Positions 51,914 through 59,301 of a stretch of DNA of 64,000 nt are shown one piece after another. This DNA is from Microbacterium sp. AK031. Lineage in GTDB: Bacteria > Actinomycetota > Actinomycetes > Actinomycetales > Microbacteriaceae. Both the position numbers and the translations under genes were made by a program. The stretch's first letter is position 1, and each line of letters opens with the position of its first letter. The stretch is from NCBI RefSeq assembly GCF_024807145.1, contig NZ_JANUCA010000003.1:124001-188000 (forward strand), written 5' to 3'. The notes beneath the pieces are model-generated. The model had not been told where the DNA came from, did no database searches, and was given only the letters and a program-made list of their open reading frames with translations.

Positions 51914-52471
51914 ATGAGCACGTCTCCCGTTGCTCCCCCTATCACGGACGCACTTCGTGCTGAGGCGCGGGCGAATCCCGGCGGGTGGATCTACGCCATC
52001 GATCAGGGATACAAGGGATCGGCCGATGTGCCGCCACAGGGAATCGTGGGGGCGTGGCAGGTCGATGAAAAGGGCGAGTTGATCGCCGAGTTCACTCCCA
52101 ATCCTCGTTACCTTCCCACTCCGCAGGCTCGAGGCTGGACGCGTCCGACGACACCACTGGAGCGCGCGCTGCAGCTGCTCCTGTCCGGATACATCTCCGA
52201 TGAGCAGATGGCGCGCGAGTTCGCGTCGGCTGAGGTGTTCGTCTTCAGCAGGCCGGAAGGCGGGCTCTTCCTCGCTCCCGCTGAGGACGGCGGCCAGCTC
52301 GTCTACGCGTTCACCGACGCTGACAAGGCGGCGGCTTCGGGACATACCGAGAACCGCGGAACCCTCGGCTCGGAGCTGGCCACGGCGCTGCCGGAGGGCG
52401 TGCGGATCGCGCTCAATCCCGGTCACGAGGTATCGGCGATCCTTGAACCGGCCGACATCGCTGCCCAATGA
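51914..52471 (+). CDS. Type VII secretion system-associated protein (possible immunity or chaperone)
   Basis: A 185-residue cytoplasmic protein of the family annotated as 'type VII secretion system-associated' in actinobacteria. The hallmark is NPGGWIYAIDQGYKG ... VPPQGIVGAWQVDEKGEL ... FTPNPRYLPTP, followed by an SseB-like part (EVFVFSRPEGGLFLAP, LVYAFTDADKAAASG). The ATG at 51914 is preferred because AAGGAGG lies 8 nt upstream; an earlier ATG at 51878 overlaps the toxin stop and is also possible. Its position right after the ADP-ribosyltransferase suggests it neutralises or chaperones it. The exact role is inferred. Confidence 0.72.
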   Translation: MSTSPVAPPITDALRAEARANPGGWIYAIDQGYKGSADVPPQGIVGAWQVDEKGELIAEFTPNPRYLPTPQARGWTRPTTPLERALQLLLSGYISDEQMAREFASAEVFVFSRPEGGLFLAPAEDGGQLVYAFTDADKAAASGHTENRGTLGSELATALPEGVRIALNPGHEVSAILEPADIAAQ

Positions 52472-52869
52472 CGCAGAGCCCGCAGACGATTCAGGTCTCC
52501 CGAGCCGGCATCGCGCGCGATGCGACGGTGACTTGGCAGCAGTCCGCCGACTACCGCAGCTGGACGGTGTCGATCGAATCAGCCGCCTTCGGCAGGGCAG
52601 AAGCACAAGCCGATGACGCGTTCGAAGCGCTCTGCATCATACGAGAAGAGCTCGAACCGTTCGGGTGGCGCATCGGCGTTGCCGGTGCGCAGGCCGATGT
52701 GTGGCCCAGCGGCATGGCGCGCGATCAGGGCGGTGGCCTGCGTGCCTATCGGATAGCGACCGAGCGGGCCGGAGAGCTGGTGGACACTTTCGAGCCCGTG
52801 GACCCGGAAACGGTCACCACTGTCGCCCTGCAGCGCGCCGAGGCCGACCGGGTCTACGGGGCGAGCTGA
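52468..52869 (+). CDS. Hypothetical protein, cassette 1 accessory/immunity candidate
   Basis: A 133-residue cytoplasmic protein I do not recognise. It has alternating strands (VTWQQSADYRSWTVSIE) and a helix (AEAQADDAFEALCIIREELE) followed by FGWRIGVAGAQADVWPSGMARDQ (shown in part), resembling the alpha/beta folds of many small immunity or DUF proteins. It starts in an ATGA overlap with the upstream gene and has no ribosome site of its own, so its translation is coupled to cassette 1. It is the last gene of that cassette. Confidence 0.65.
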   Translation: MTQSPQTIQVSRAGIARDATVTWQQSADYRSWTVSIESAAFGRAEAQADDAFEALCIIREELEPFGWRIGVAGAQADVWPSGMARDQGGGLRAYRIATERAGELVDTFEPVDPETVTTVALQRAEADRVYGAS

Positions 52870-52941
52870 CACTCCGTGCGCGAGAACGAGGAGATCCGAC
52901 GCCGGAGCGCACGGACTGATCGGTCTTGATGGGTTGATCTG

Positions 52942-52987
52942 CCCATCGCGCATTCGGCTTCGCGATCGATAGCTTCAGTTGCGGAGG
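52942..52987 (+). promoter_or_regulatory. Shared cassette promoter block, copy 2
   Basis: CCCATCG (52942-52948), 21 nt, TAGCTT (52970-52975), 7 nt, GGAGG (52983-52987), then the GTG start at 52996. Same spacing as copy 1, while the sequence between the elements differs. Confidence 0.6.
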
Positions 52988-52995
52988 TGGTCGCC

Positions 52996-53703
52996 GTGGG
53001 AATGATGCTGCCGAACGATCTGATCTGGATCATGGACAAGCTGGGTCTGGAATGGCCCGACATCGATGAGGACGAGGTGCGAAAGGCGGCTGCCTTCGTG
53101 CGCGGTTACCGCGACGACATGGAGACGCTCGTCCAGGCCGCCGATCGACGCATCAACGGCGACATCGCGGCTGCCATGAAAGGCAAGATCGGCACCGGCC
53201 ACGTCACGGCGTGGAATCGGAACCGCTCTGAGAACGTGCAGCGGCTGCTCGACATCCTCGGTCCGGCGTCCACTGGAATCGACATCGCAGCCGACGTCGT
53301 GCTCGCACTGAAGATCAAAGTGATCGCCGAGATCACGTTGACGGTGATTCAACTCGTTCCGCTGCTGATGGCCGGTCCGCTGGGAGCGGGCGGCGCTGCG
53401 GTGCTGATCATCGCCCGCAAGAAGCTCTTCTCGATGGCGATGGAGGCGACGCTCGAGCAGGTCATCAATCAGGTGCTGCCTCTCGCGCTCGAGCCTCTCG
53501 CCGAACAGGTGCCCGGCCTGGTGATGGCGCTCCTGGAGGCGCCGGTCGTCGAAGACAACCTCGGTGATGTCGATGAGTTCTACGCAGACCTGGCGGCACT
53601 CGATCAGGCCGCAGACGACATGGATGCGCACGCGGTCGACGTCGAGGATCTCACTGACCGCCTGCTGGCGGACCTGGCCAATCTTCAGATCTCGGGGGAG
53701 TGA
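52996..53703 (+). CDS. Type VII effector carrier, WXG100-like helical domain protein (copy 2)
   Basis: A 235-residue homologue of copies 1 and 3, clearly diverged but keeping MGMMLPNDLIWIMDKLGLEW followed by PDIDEDEV, the helical pair (EITLTVIQLVPLLMAGPLGA) and EFYADLAALDQAADDMDAHA at the C-terminus. I use the GTG at 52996, which aligns with the start of the other copies and has GGAGG 8 nt upstream. Codon use resembles the rest of the genome, unlike copies 1 and 3. It lies 4 bp before an effector-like gene. Confidence 0.78.
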   Translation: MGMMLPNDLIWIMDKLGLEWPDIDEDEVRKAAAFVRGYRDDMETLVQAADRRINGDIAAAMKGKIGTGHVTAWNRNRSENVQRLLDILGPASTGIDIAADVVLALKIKVIAEITLTVIQLVPLLMAGPLGAGGAAVLIIARKKLFSMAMEATLEQVINQVLPLALEPLAEQVPGLVMALLEAPVVEDNLGDVDEFYADLAALDQAADDMDAHAVDVEDLTDRLLADLANLQISGE

Positions 53704-53707
53704 GCGC

Positions 53708-54340
53708 ATGCAATTGAAGTCGCTGATGAAGGATCTCGTGGATGCCGTCGACGGCGCTGGACGCGAATTCAAGACCGGCTTCGCGGGGGCGTTCCGCAAG
53801 CGCGGGGGCCGGCACCGCGCGGATGCCGATGCCATCCGCGCGCTTGATAGAAGAGGCGGGAACAGCGTACCGAAGCACCGTAAGGAGCCTGCGACCTCAC
53901 ACGCGAAGAAGTACCACGTCCTCGAGGACGTCAGCCGTGGCATCGAATCGCACGGGCACGTTCCGCGGCACGCGAACCCGGACTACAACCTGGTACAGGA
54001 CCTCGGCCGCTCGGTGGGCAAGAGCGTCCGCGATATTCCGGGCGACATCGTCGACGAGGTCAAGGGTGTGCCCAAGACGGTTCCGAAGCAGCTCGTCGAG
54101 GAACTGTACGAGGATGCCATCGGGCAGGACGATCCCGACAAATACGGACAGAAGAACGGCGACATGCGTTTCCTTGCGCCGGCAGGCGAATCCCGCGATC
54201 TCACTGCGCTCAGCCAGGGTGAACTCGAGGTCCGATTCGGCTTGGAGCCCGGTGCACTGGAGGGCGCGAGCATCGCGGTGAAGCCGGTTCCGGATTCGCG
54301 ATTCGTCAGCGTCGACATCGACTATCCAGGACGTGACTGA
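53708..54340 (+). CDS. Uncharacterised effector-position protein of cassette 2
   Basis: A 210-residue protein I cannot assign. The N-terminal 45 residues (LKSLMKDLVDAVDGAGREFK, FAGAFRKRGGRH) occupy the place of the helical leader of the other effectors. The middle is basic and His-rich (VPKHRKEPATSHAKKYHVLE). The C-terminal third is more acidic (LTALSQGELEVRFGLEPGAL ... VDIDYPGRD). No known catalytic motif is visible. GGGGGAG lies 6 nt before the ATG at 53708. Position says type VII effector. No immunity-like gene follows before the next cassette, so it may be non-toxic to the producer or not a toxin at all. Confidence 0.55.
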   Translation: MQLKSLMKDLVDAVDGAGREFKTGFAGAFRKRGGRHRADADAIRALDRRGGNSVPKHRKEPATSHAKKYHVLEDVSRGIESHGHVPRHANPDYNLVQDLGRSVGKSVRDIPGDIVDEVKGVPKTVPKQLVEELYEDAIGQDDPDKYGQKNGDMRFLAPAGESRDLTALSQGELEVRFGLEPGALEGASIAVKPVPDSRFVSVDIDYPGRD

Positions 54341-54370
54341 GCGCGAGGGGCCATGGGGTGGGAAGTGCTG

Positions 54371-54418
54371 CCCATCGTGATCTTCGCCTCATCTGCCTAC
54401 AGTCAGTGCAGGAGGAGG
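54371..54418 (+). promoter_or_regulatory. Shared cassette promoter block, copy 3
   Basis: CCCATCG (54371-54377), 20 nt, TACAGT (54398-54403), 7 nt, GGAGGAGG (54411-54418), then the GTG start at 54426. It matches the blocks of copies 1 and 2. Confidence 0.6.
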
Positions 54419-54425
54419 TGCGATC

Positions 54426-55133
54426 GTGGGAATGATGTTGCCGAATGAGCTTGTCTGGGTGATGGAGAAGCTGGGGTTCGAGTGGCCGGACATTGATGAG
54501 GATGAGGTCCGTAAGGGTGCTGTCCTGGTGCGCAATCTCGGGACTGATCTGGAGACGGTGATCCAGGCGGTCGATCGGAAGGTCAATGGCGATCTGAGCG
54601 TTGCGTTGCGGGGCAAGACCGGTCCGGCGATGCTGAGTGCGTGGAATACGACCCGTTCGCAGAATCTGCAGCAGTTGGTCGACATCATGCCTCCTGCGTC
54701 GACAGCCATGGATGTCGGTGCGGAAGTCGTCTTCGGATTGAAGATGAAGGTGATCTTCGATGTGACGACGACGATGATCGCGTTGGTGGGAATGTTGACG
54801 AATCCGGTGACCGCGTTGGGTGCGGGGCCGATGCTGCTGCTAAAGAAGAAGCTGCTGAACGCAGCGGTGGACATCGCCTTGGAACAACTGCTGGAGCAGT
54901 TGGCGCCGATGGTGATTCAGCCGTTGGCGGAGCAAGTCCCTGCGATCATCGATGCGATTCTGGATGCGCCGGTGGTGGAGGGCGTTGTGGGGGATTCGGA
55001 TGAGTTCTATGCGGATCTGCAGGCGTTGGAGGATACGCAGTCGGAGATGAAGCTGCGTGGTGAAGACATCTCGACGTTGACGTCGACGTTCTATGCGGAA
55101 TTCTCCGCGCTCAGCTTCGGAGGGGATGCCTGA
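54426..55133 (+). CDS. Type VII effector carrier, WXG100-like helical domain protein (copy 3)
   Basis: A 235-residue protein nearly the same as copy 1 (about 85 percent identical by eye), with the same length and identical first 29 residues. Differences are mostly conservative (Arg/Lys, Val/Ile, Ala/Val). It has the same TTG-rich Leu coding as copy 1. The gene ends in a TGATG overlap with the nuclease toxin gene, and the last codons (FGGDA) are the same as in copy 1. This suggests duplication of a carrier with exchange of the downstream toxin. Confidence 0.8.
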   Translation: MGMMLPNELVWVMEKLGFEWPDIDEDEVRKGAVLVRNLGTDLETVIQAVDRKVNGDLSVALRGKTGPAMLSAWNTTRSQNLQQLVDIMPPASTAMDVGAEVVFGLKMKVIFDVTTTMIALVGMLTNPVTALGAGPMLLLKKKLLNAAVDIALEQLLEQLAPMVIQPLAEQVPAIIDAILDAPVVEGVVGDSDEFYADLQALEDTQSEMKLRGEDISTLTSTFYAEFSALSFGGDA

Positions 55134-55720
55134 TGGTGTCGTTGCGGCGCATGTGGGATGACGTGGCGGAGGCGGGTCTCAAAGCGGGCAAGGATGCCGA
55201 GGTCAGACTTCCGGGCGTCACCCGCAAAGTTGATGATGCTCTCGAAGAGATGAAGACCAAAGTGCGTGGCAACGACCACTTCGACGCTTCGGACGCGCCT
55301 AACGTCCCGTCCTCGCCCTCGCCGACTGGTCGCGGAGTGGACAGGGGAGATGGTCGTGACCATCTCGGCCACTATGCAAACGGCCAGGACAACAAACCGT
55401 GGCTGGACAAGGAGAAGCTTGGTCTCCAGCGGTATGGGGAGGACAACGACGTCGATGTCATCACCGATCAAGTGGTTGTCGACTACGACGGCTCTCCTCA
55501 GAATGGCCGCAAATACGATGGCCTCGTGCAAAACGGCGAAGGCCCGAACACATATGATGGCATCGAGATTAAATCGGGCAATGCATTGGAGAAATACGCG
55601 CAGCCTGGTAACACCCAGTATCAGTTCGACAATGCCGTCAATGCGGGAACACCAGCCGCGGGCAAGTTGAACGGCAACGACATCCTGGTCACGAGGGTGA
55701 TCGTCCGGGAGGAATCATGA
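55133..55720 (+). CDS. Predicted secreted PD-(D/E)xK-type nuclease toxin
   Basis: A 195-residue effector. The leader (MWDDVAEAGLKAGKDAEVRL, PGVTRKVDDALEEMKTKV) is homologous to that of the ADP-ribosyltransferase toxin. A Ser/Pro/Gly-rich linker follows. The C-terminal domain has the restriction-endonuclease-like motif Asp129 (RKYDGLV), Asp142 and Glu145-x-Lys147 (YDGIEIKSGNAL), then a helix (NTQYQFDNAVNAG) and strand (ILVTRVIVREE), as in Tox-REase-type polymorphic toxins. Substrate is probably DNA. GGAGGGG lies upstream in the end of the carrier gene. It is coupled to the carrier by a 1-bp overlap and to the next gene by ATGA. Confidence 0.8.
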   Translation: MVSLRRMWDDVAEAGLKAGKDAEVRLPGVTRKVDDALEEMKTKVRGNDHFDASDAPNVPSSPSPTGRGVDRGDGRDHLGHYANGQDNKPWLDKEKLGLQRYGEDNDVDVITDQVVVDYDGSPQNGRKYDGLVQNGEGPNTYDGIEIKSGNALEKYAQPGNTQYQFDNAVNAGTPAAGKLNGNDILVTRVIVREES

Positions 55721-56202
55721 CAAGCTACGGACCTTTTGCAGAGACGACTGCGCGTGGACAGACCGGGTGGATCGACGAACGGCGCCGACCCATTCTCGAC
55801 CATCTTCGTCTCATGCTCGGCCACCTCGACGGTGCGGGCAAGTACACGTACAGCATCTGGCGCGCGAAGAATCCTGAGAGCATCGTCGTCCGGCGACAGG
55901 ATGCGGGTGACACGTTCATTCAGGCAGCCGGCTCGGCAGACGCGATGACGGTTGAGGTTCGCCTCCTGGATTCCGACGCAACAGGACGTCTTTACACTGT
56001 CGGGCGTCGCGAGGCTGCCGAAGGTGATCGCGTACTCGTGCCCATCAGCGATGAGCGCGCGGTGCGGGTCGCACCGAACGAGCTTTTCGACAAGGAGGAG
56101 GCGGCGGCGATCTTCGCCGACTTCTACCGCGCTGAGGCCGTTTCTGAGAAGTATGAACTCCGCGAGCTCGATCTTTCGCACGATCAGTCCGTGCAGCGCT
56201 AG
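55717..56202 (+). CDS. Putative immunity protein for the nuclease toxin
   Basis: A 161-residue cytoplasmic protein with no recognised domain. Its content is alternating helices and strands (WIDERRRPILDHLRLMLGHL, IVVRRQDAGDTFIQ, RLYTVGRREAAEGDRVLVPI). It starts in an ATGA overlap with the nuclease gene and also has GGGAGGA 3 nt upstream. Position and acidic, small, unfused nature fit an immunity protein; this is inference from cassette layout. Confidence 0.65.
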   Translation: MTSYGPFAETTARGQTGWIDERRRPILDHLRLMLGHLDGAGKYTYSIWRAKNPESIVVRRQDAGDTFIQAAGSADAMTVEVRLLDSDATGRLYTVGRREAAEGDRVLVPISDERAVRVAPNELFDKEEAAAIFADFYRAEAVSEKYELRELDLSHDQSVQR

Positions 56203-56361
56203 CGACGAGGTCGCCGCTCGGTCTCGCCGTTCGTGTGTAGTGGAGACCTCAGAAGCACGACGACGATGATGTGCACGTGACCCGGCTGGGCTCCCTGTCG
56301 ATGATCCTGGAGTTCGCCGACGGCATTCCCGTGGCAAGATGTTCGCGGAGGGGGTCGATAC
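56203..56361 (+). other. Gap with a possible coding remnant
   Basis: No intact gene is seen in these 159 bases. A stretch at about 56272-56339 reads openly as VHVTRLGSLSMILEFADGIP without start or stop context and looks like a leftover of a coding sequence. The ribosome site GGAGGGGG (56347-56354) belongs to the next gene. Confidence 0.35.
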
Positions 56362-57147
56362 GTGACCGAGTTGAATCGTGCGACGACGCTGGATGAGGAT
56401 GCCGGGAGGGGTGCTGTGCGCGAACCCGCGCCACTGCGTCTCGAGTTCGCCGGAGAATGGCATGACCTGCCGGCGGACAGGCCGTTCATCATCGGACGCG
56501 AAGGCGACCTCGAGGTCGATGACAATCCCTACCTGCACAGGCACTTCCTGGAGCTGCAGCATCGCGACGGGCTGTGGTGGCTCGCGAACGTCGGAGTGCG
56601 TCTGGCTGCCACGATCTCCAGTGCCGGAGGAGCAGTGCAGTCGTGGCTGTCGCCGGGCGCGCGGATGCCCCTCGTCTTCGAACGCAGCGTGATCGTGTTC
56701 ACCGCCGGACCCGTGACCTACGAATTGAGCCTTCACACCGAGCAGGCTCCATACGAGGTGTCACACCAGGTGGAGTGGTCGATGAGCGGTGAGACGACCG
56801 TCATGCCGGCAAGCTTCACGGCACTGCAGAAGCAGCTCATGGTCGCACTCGCAGAGCCCATGCTGCGCCGTGAGGGCGTCAGCATGAACGAGCTGCCCTC
56901 GTCGAGCGACGCGGCCAAGCGCCTCGGATGGACGATGAGCAAGTTCAACCGCAAACTCGACAACGTCTGCGACAAACTCGACCGCATGGGAGTGCAGGGA
57001 CTTCGCGGTGGACCGGGCAAGCTCGCCACCAACCGCCGCGCCAGATTGGTCGAGTACGCCGTGACCTCGCAGGTCGTCACCCGCGCGGATCTGCCTCTCC
57101 TCGATGACGAGAGTCTGCGGAGTCAGCAGGACTCGGACGGCGATTGA
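56362..57147 (+). CDS. FHA-like/helix-turn-helix protein, candidate regulator
   Basis: A 261-residue cytoplasmic protein. Residues about 25-120 look like a divergent FHA domain (RPFIIGREGDLEVDDNPYLH, RHFLELQHRDGLWWLANVG). Residues about 150-235 form a winged or LuxR-like helical domain (LTALQKQLMVALAEPMLRRE read as ALQKQLMVAL; AAKRLGWTMSKFNRKLDNVC, then DKLDRMGV). This join suggests a phosphothreonine-sensing DNA-binding regulator. The GTG at 56362 has GGAGGGGG 7 nt upstream. It follows the effector cassettes and is a good candidate to act on their shared promoter block. DNA binding is inferred. Confidence 0.7.
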   Translation: MTELNRATTLDEDAGRGAVREPAPLRLEFAGEWHDLPADRPFIIGREGDLEVDDNPYLHRHFLELQHRDGLWWLANVGVRLAATISSAGGAVQSWLSPGARMPLVFERSVIVFTAGPVTYELSLHTEQAPYEVSHQVEWSMSGETTVMPASFTALQKQLMVALAEPMLRREGVSMNELPSSSDAAKRLGWTMSKFNRKLDNVCDKLDRMGVQGLRGGPGKLATNRRARLVEYAVTSQVVTRADLPLLDDESLRSQQDSDGD

Positions 57148-57179
57148 GCCGCGGCACGTACGGAGCCGAAGGGAGACAC

Positions 57180-57668
57180 ATGAACGAGGAATGGACCCGT
57201 CTGTGCACGCTGCTCGACGATGACGTTGAACTCGCGCCATCAGTGCGACTGGCCGTCGACCACCCCGCGGAGTATTTCGCGACGCACGCCGATGAGCTCC
57301 GCTCCCGTGGCATCGAATCCGCACACGATGTCGACCCGTGGCTCGTCATGATCGACGGCCTCGACGACGCCGGTGCGCTCGCCTACCTGGACCGGAAGGA
57401 CAGCGGGGCGCAGCTCGCGGATGCGCTGGCCGCACTGCCGCGCATCGTCGCTACCGGTGCGGATCTCGACCCGGTCGGAGATGTCGAGACAGATCTGCCG
57501 ATCGCCGTTGCTGTCGCGAACGAGATCATCGATGCGCATGGGCTTGCGCTCGTGTACCTCGAGGAAGAACCCGACGCGTATCCACTGGTCGCCGTCGCAG
57601 CCGATGACGCCGAGCAGATCGTCGCGCTCGCGAGCGCGCTCGGACGCGTCGCTCGCACGCACCCCTGA
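57180..57668 (+). CDS. DUF6630-like protein
   Basis: A 162-residue cytoplasmic protein resembling DUF6630 members: LCTLLDDDVELAPSV, RGIESAHDVDPWLVMIDGLD, AYLDRKDSGAQLADALAALP and a C-terminal strand LVYLEEEPDAYPLVAVA. The function is unknown; such proteins occur beside polymorphic toxins and may be immunity-like. The ATG at 57180 is used (GGGAGACAC upstream); a TTG 36 nt earlier is possible. It is probably co-transcribed with the FHA-HTH gene 32 bp upstream and ends the type VII locus. Confidence 0.65.
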   Translation: MNEEWTRLCTLLDDDVELAPSVRLAVDHPAEYFATHADELRSRGIESAHDVDPWLVMIDGLDDAGALAYLDRKDSGAQLADALAALPRIVATGADLDPVGDVETDLPIAVAVANEIIDAHGLALVYLEEEPDAYPLVAVAADDAEQIVALASALGRVARTHP

Positions 57669-57715
57669 CCCTCGCACGCACTCCTGATCGGCGACGGGTC
57701 AGCGCCGATGGATGA

Positions 57716-58186
57716 TCAGCGCACCGCGTCGGCGAGGTGCCGGGAATCGTGGCTCAGCACCTTCACCATGATGCCGCGCTGACGCAGCTCGGTGATCGTC
57801 CGCGTCTCCTCGTCGCGATCCCGGCCGAGCGCACGCGCATTGGCGACGACCAGCACATCGCCCTTGTTCAGAGACGAGACGAATCGAGCGAGGCGATCGC
57901 TCCAGCTCTCGAGGATCTCGGGCGCCGGGTGGCGGAACCCTTCGATCGGCACGCCGAAGCGCGTGAGTTCATCGCGTTGCTTGACGACGCTCGGCATGCC
58001 GTCGCGCGAGATGACCAATCCGACGAGGCGTGAGCCCTGCGGTCGGGCGTGCCACCAGTCGTGATCATGCTGAAGCTCGGTGAAGCATTTCTCGCATTCG
58101 GTGGCCGCGTGCGGCAGATGCAGCGGACTCGTCAACGGCTCACCGATGTCACGGTTCCCGGTCGTCAGATCAGTCGCATCGTTCAT
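57716..58186 (-). CDS. Small serine-recombinase-like (resolvase N-domain) protein
   Basis: A 156-residue protein. After a Cys/His segment (ECEKCFTELQHDHDWWHARP) it resembles the resolvase catalytic domain: VGLVISRDGMPSVVKQRDEL with a Ser in the nucleophile region, and VLVVANARALGRDRDEETRT followed by LRQRGIMVKVLSH. There is no C-terminal DNA-binding helix-turn-helix and no large recombinase domain. It is thus a stand-alone type common in actinobacterial chromosomes and not clearly a mobile-element enzyme. The ATG at 58186 is chosen for its GGAGGGG site 5 nt upstream. It is convergent with the type VII locus. Confidence 0.75.
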   Translation of the reverse strand: MNDATDLTTGNRDIGEPLTSPLHLPHAATECEKCFTELQHDHDWWHARPQGSRLVGLVISRDGMPSVVKQRDELTRFGVPIEGFRHPAPEILESWSDRLARFVSSLNKGDVLVVANARALGRDRDEETRTITELRQRGIMVKVLSHDSRHLADAVR

Positions 58187-58254
58187 CGGCGCCCCTCCAG
58201 CATCCATTCTGCCCTGCGCCTGGGACATGCGGATACCTGCACCGGAAGATCGGG

Positions 58255-59244
58255 CTACAGGGCCCCCAGCGTCCGCACCGCTTCTCGCTCCTCGACGAGT
58301 TCGGCGACCGAGGCATCCACCCTCGCGCGCGCCCAATCGTTGAGCTCGAGGCCCTCGACGATCTGCCATTCTCCGTCGACCGAACGCACCGGGAACGACG
58401 ATATGAGCCCCTCCGGCACACCGTACTCGCCGTGCGACACGACGCCGGCGCTCGTCCAGTCATCCGTGCCGCGCACCCAGTCGCGGCTGTGCTCGATCGC
58501 GGCGTTCGCGGCGGATGCCACCGACGATGACCCGCGCACCTCGATGATCTCGGCGCCGCGCTTCGCGACGCGGGGGATGAACGTCTGCTCGAGCCACTCC
58601 CGCACATCTCCGACGCGTTCCGCGAGCGCATCGACCACGGGTCGTCCGTCGACGGTGGCGTACGAGATGTCGGGGAACTGCGTCGCCGAGTGGTTGCCCC
58701 AGATCGGCACGCGGCGGATGCTCGACACCGGCGCATCCAGTGCGGCGGCGACCTGCGCGCGGGCACGGTTCTCGTCGAGTCTGGTGAGCGCGGTGAAGCG
58801 CTCGGTCGGAAGGCCTTCGGCGGATGCTGCGGCGATCAGTGCATTCGTGTTCGCCGGGTTTCCGACCACGGTGACGCGCACATCCGCTGCGGCGTGCTCG
58901 GCGATCGCCCTGCCCTGCGGACCGAAGATCCCGGCATTGGCGGCCAGCAGATCCCCGCGTTCCATACCGGGACCGCGAGGCCGCGCGCCGACCAGCAGCG
59001 CGAGGTTCGCTCCGTGGAAGCCGATGGCCGGATCATCGGTCACCTCGACGTGCTCGAGCAGGTCGAAGGCGCCGTCGTCCAGCTCCAGCGCCGCGCCTTC
59101 AGCGGCTCGGAGTCCCTGGGGGATCTCGAGCAGCCGAAGACGCACCTTCTCGTTGGGGCCGAGCAGATTTCCAGCCGCAATGCGGAACAGCAGCGCGTAT
59201 CCGATCTGTCCGCCTGCACCTGTGATCGTGATCGTGGTAGCCAT
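58255..59244 (-). CDS. mdh: Malate dehydrogenase
   Basis: TCA-cycle enzyme oxidising malate to oxaloacetate with NAD. The 329-residue protein has the nucleotide-binding [16 protein letters not shown], the substrate-arginine loop [25 protein letters not shown], a second arginine in LTRLDENRA and the catalytic His in [12 protein letters not shown]. The ATG comes 6 nt after TAGGCT (59251-59256, minus strand), so the mRNA is probably leaderless. It is divergent from the metallopeptidase gene. Confidence 0.95.
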   Translation of the reverse strand: MATTITITGAGGQIGYALLFRIAAGNLLGPNEKVRLRLLEIPQGLRAAEGAALELDDGAFDLLEHVEVTDDPAIGFHGANLALLVGARPRGPGMERGDLLAANAGIFGPQGRAIAEHAAADVRVTVVGNPANTNALIAAASAEGLPTERFTALTRLDENRARAQVAAALDAPVSSIRRVPIWGNHSATQFPDISYATVDGRPVVDALAERVGDVREWLEQTFIPRVAKRGAEIIEVRGSSSVASAANAAIEHSRDWVRGTDDWTSAGVVSHGEYGVPEGLISSFPVRSVDGEWQIVEGLELNDWARARVDASVAELVEEREAVRTLGAL

Positions 59245-59301
59245 GGCACGAGCCTACGTCTGCTGCGGGTGCACGCCCCAATGGAGCGGTATTCTCATCC
59301 C

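Noticed and set aside
57716..58186. Mobile-element integrase marking an island edge
   Set aside because: The protein lacks DNA-binding domains, there is no tRNA or attachment-site repeat nearby, and no element-like cargo or ends are seen.
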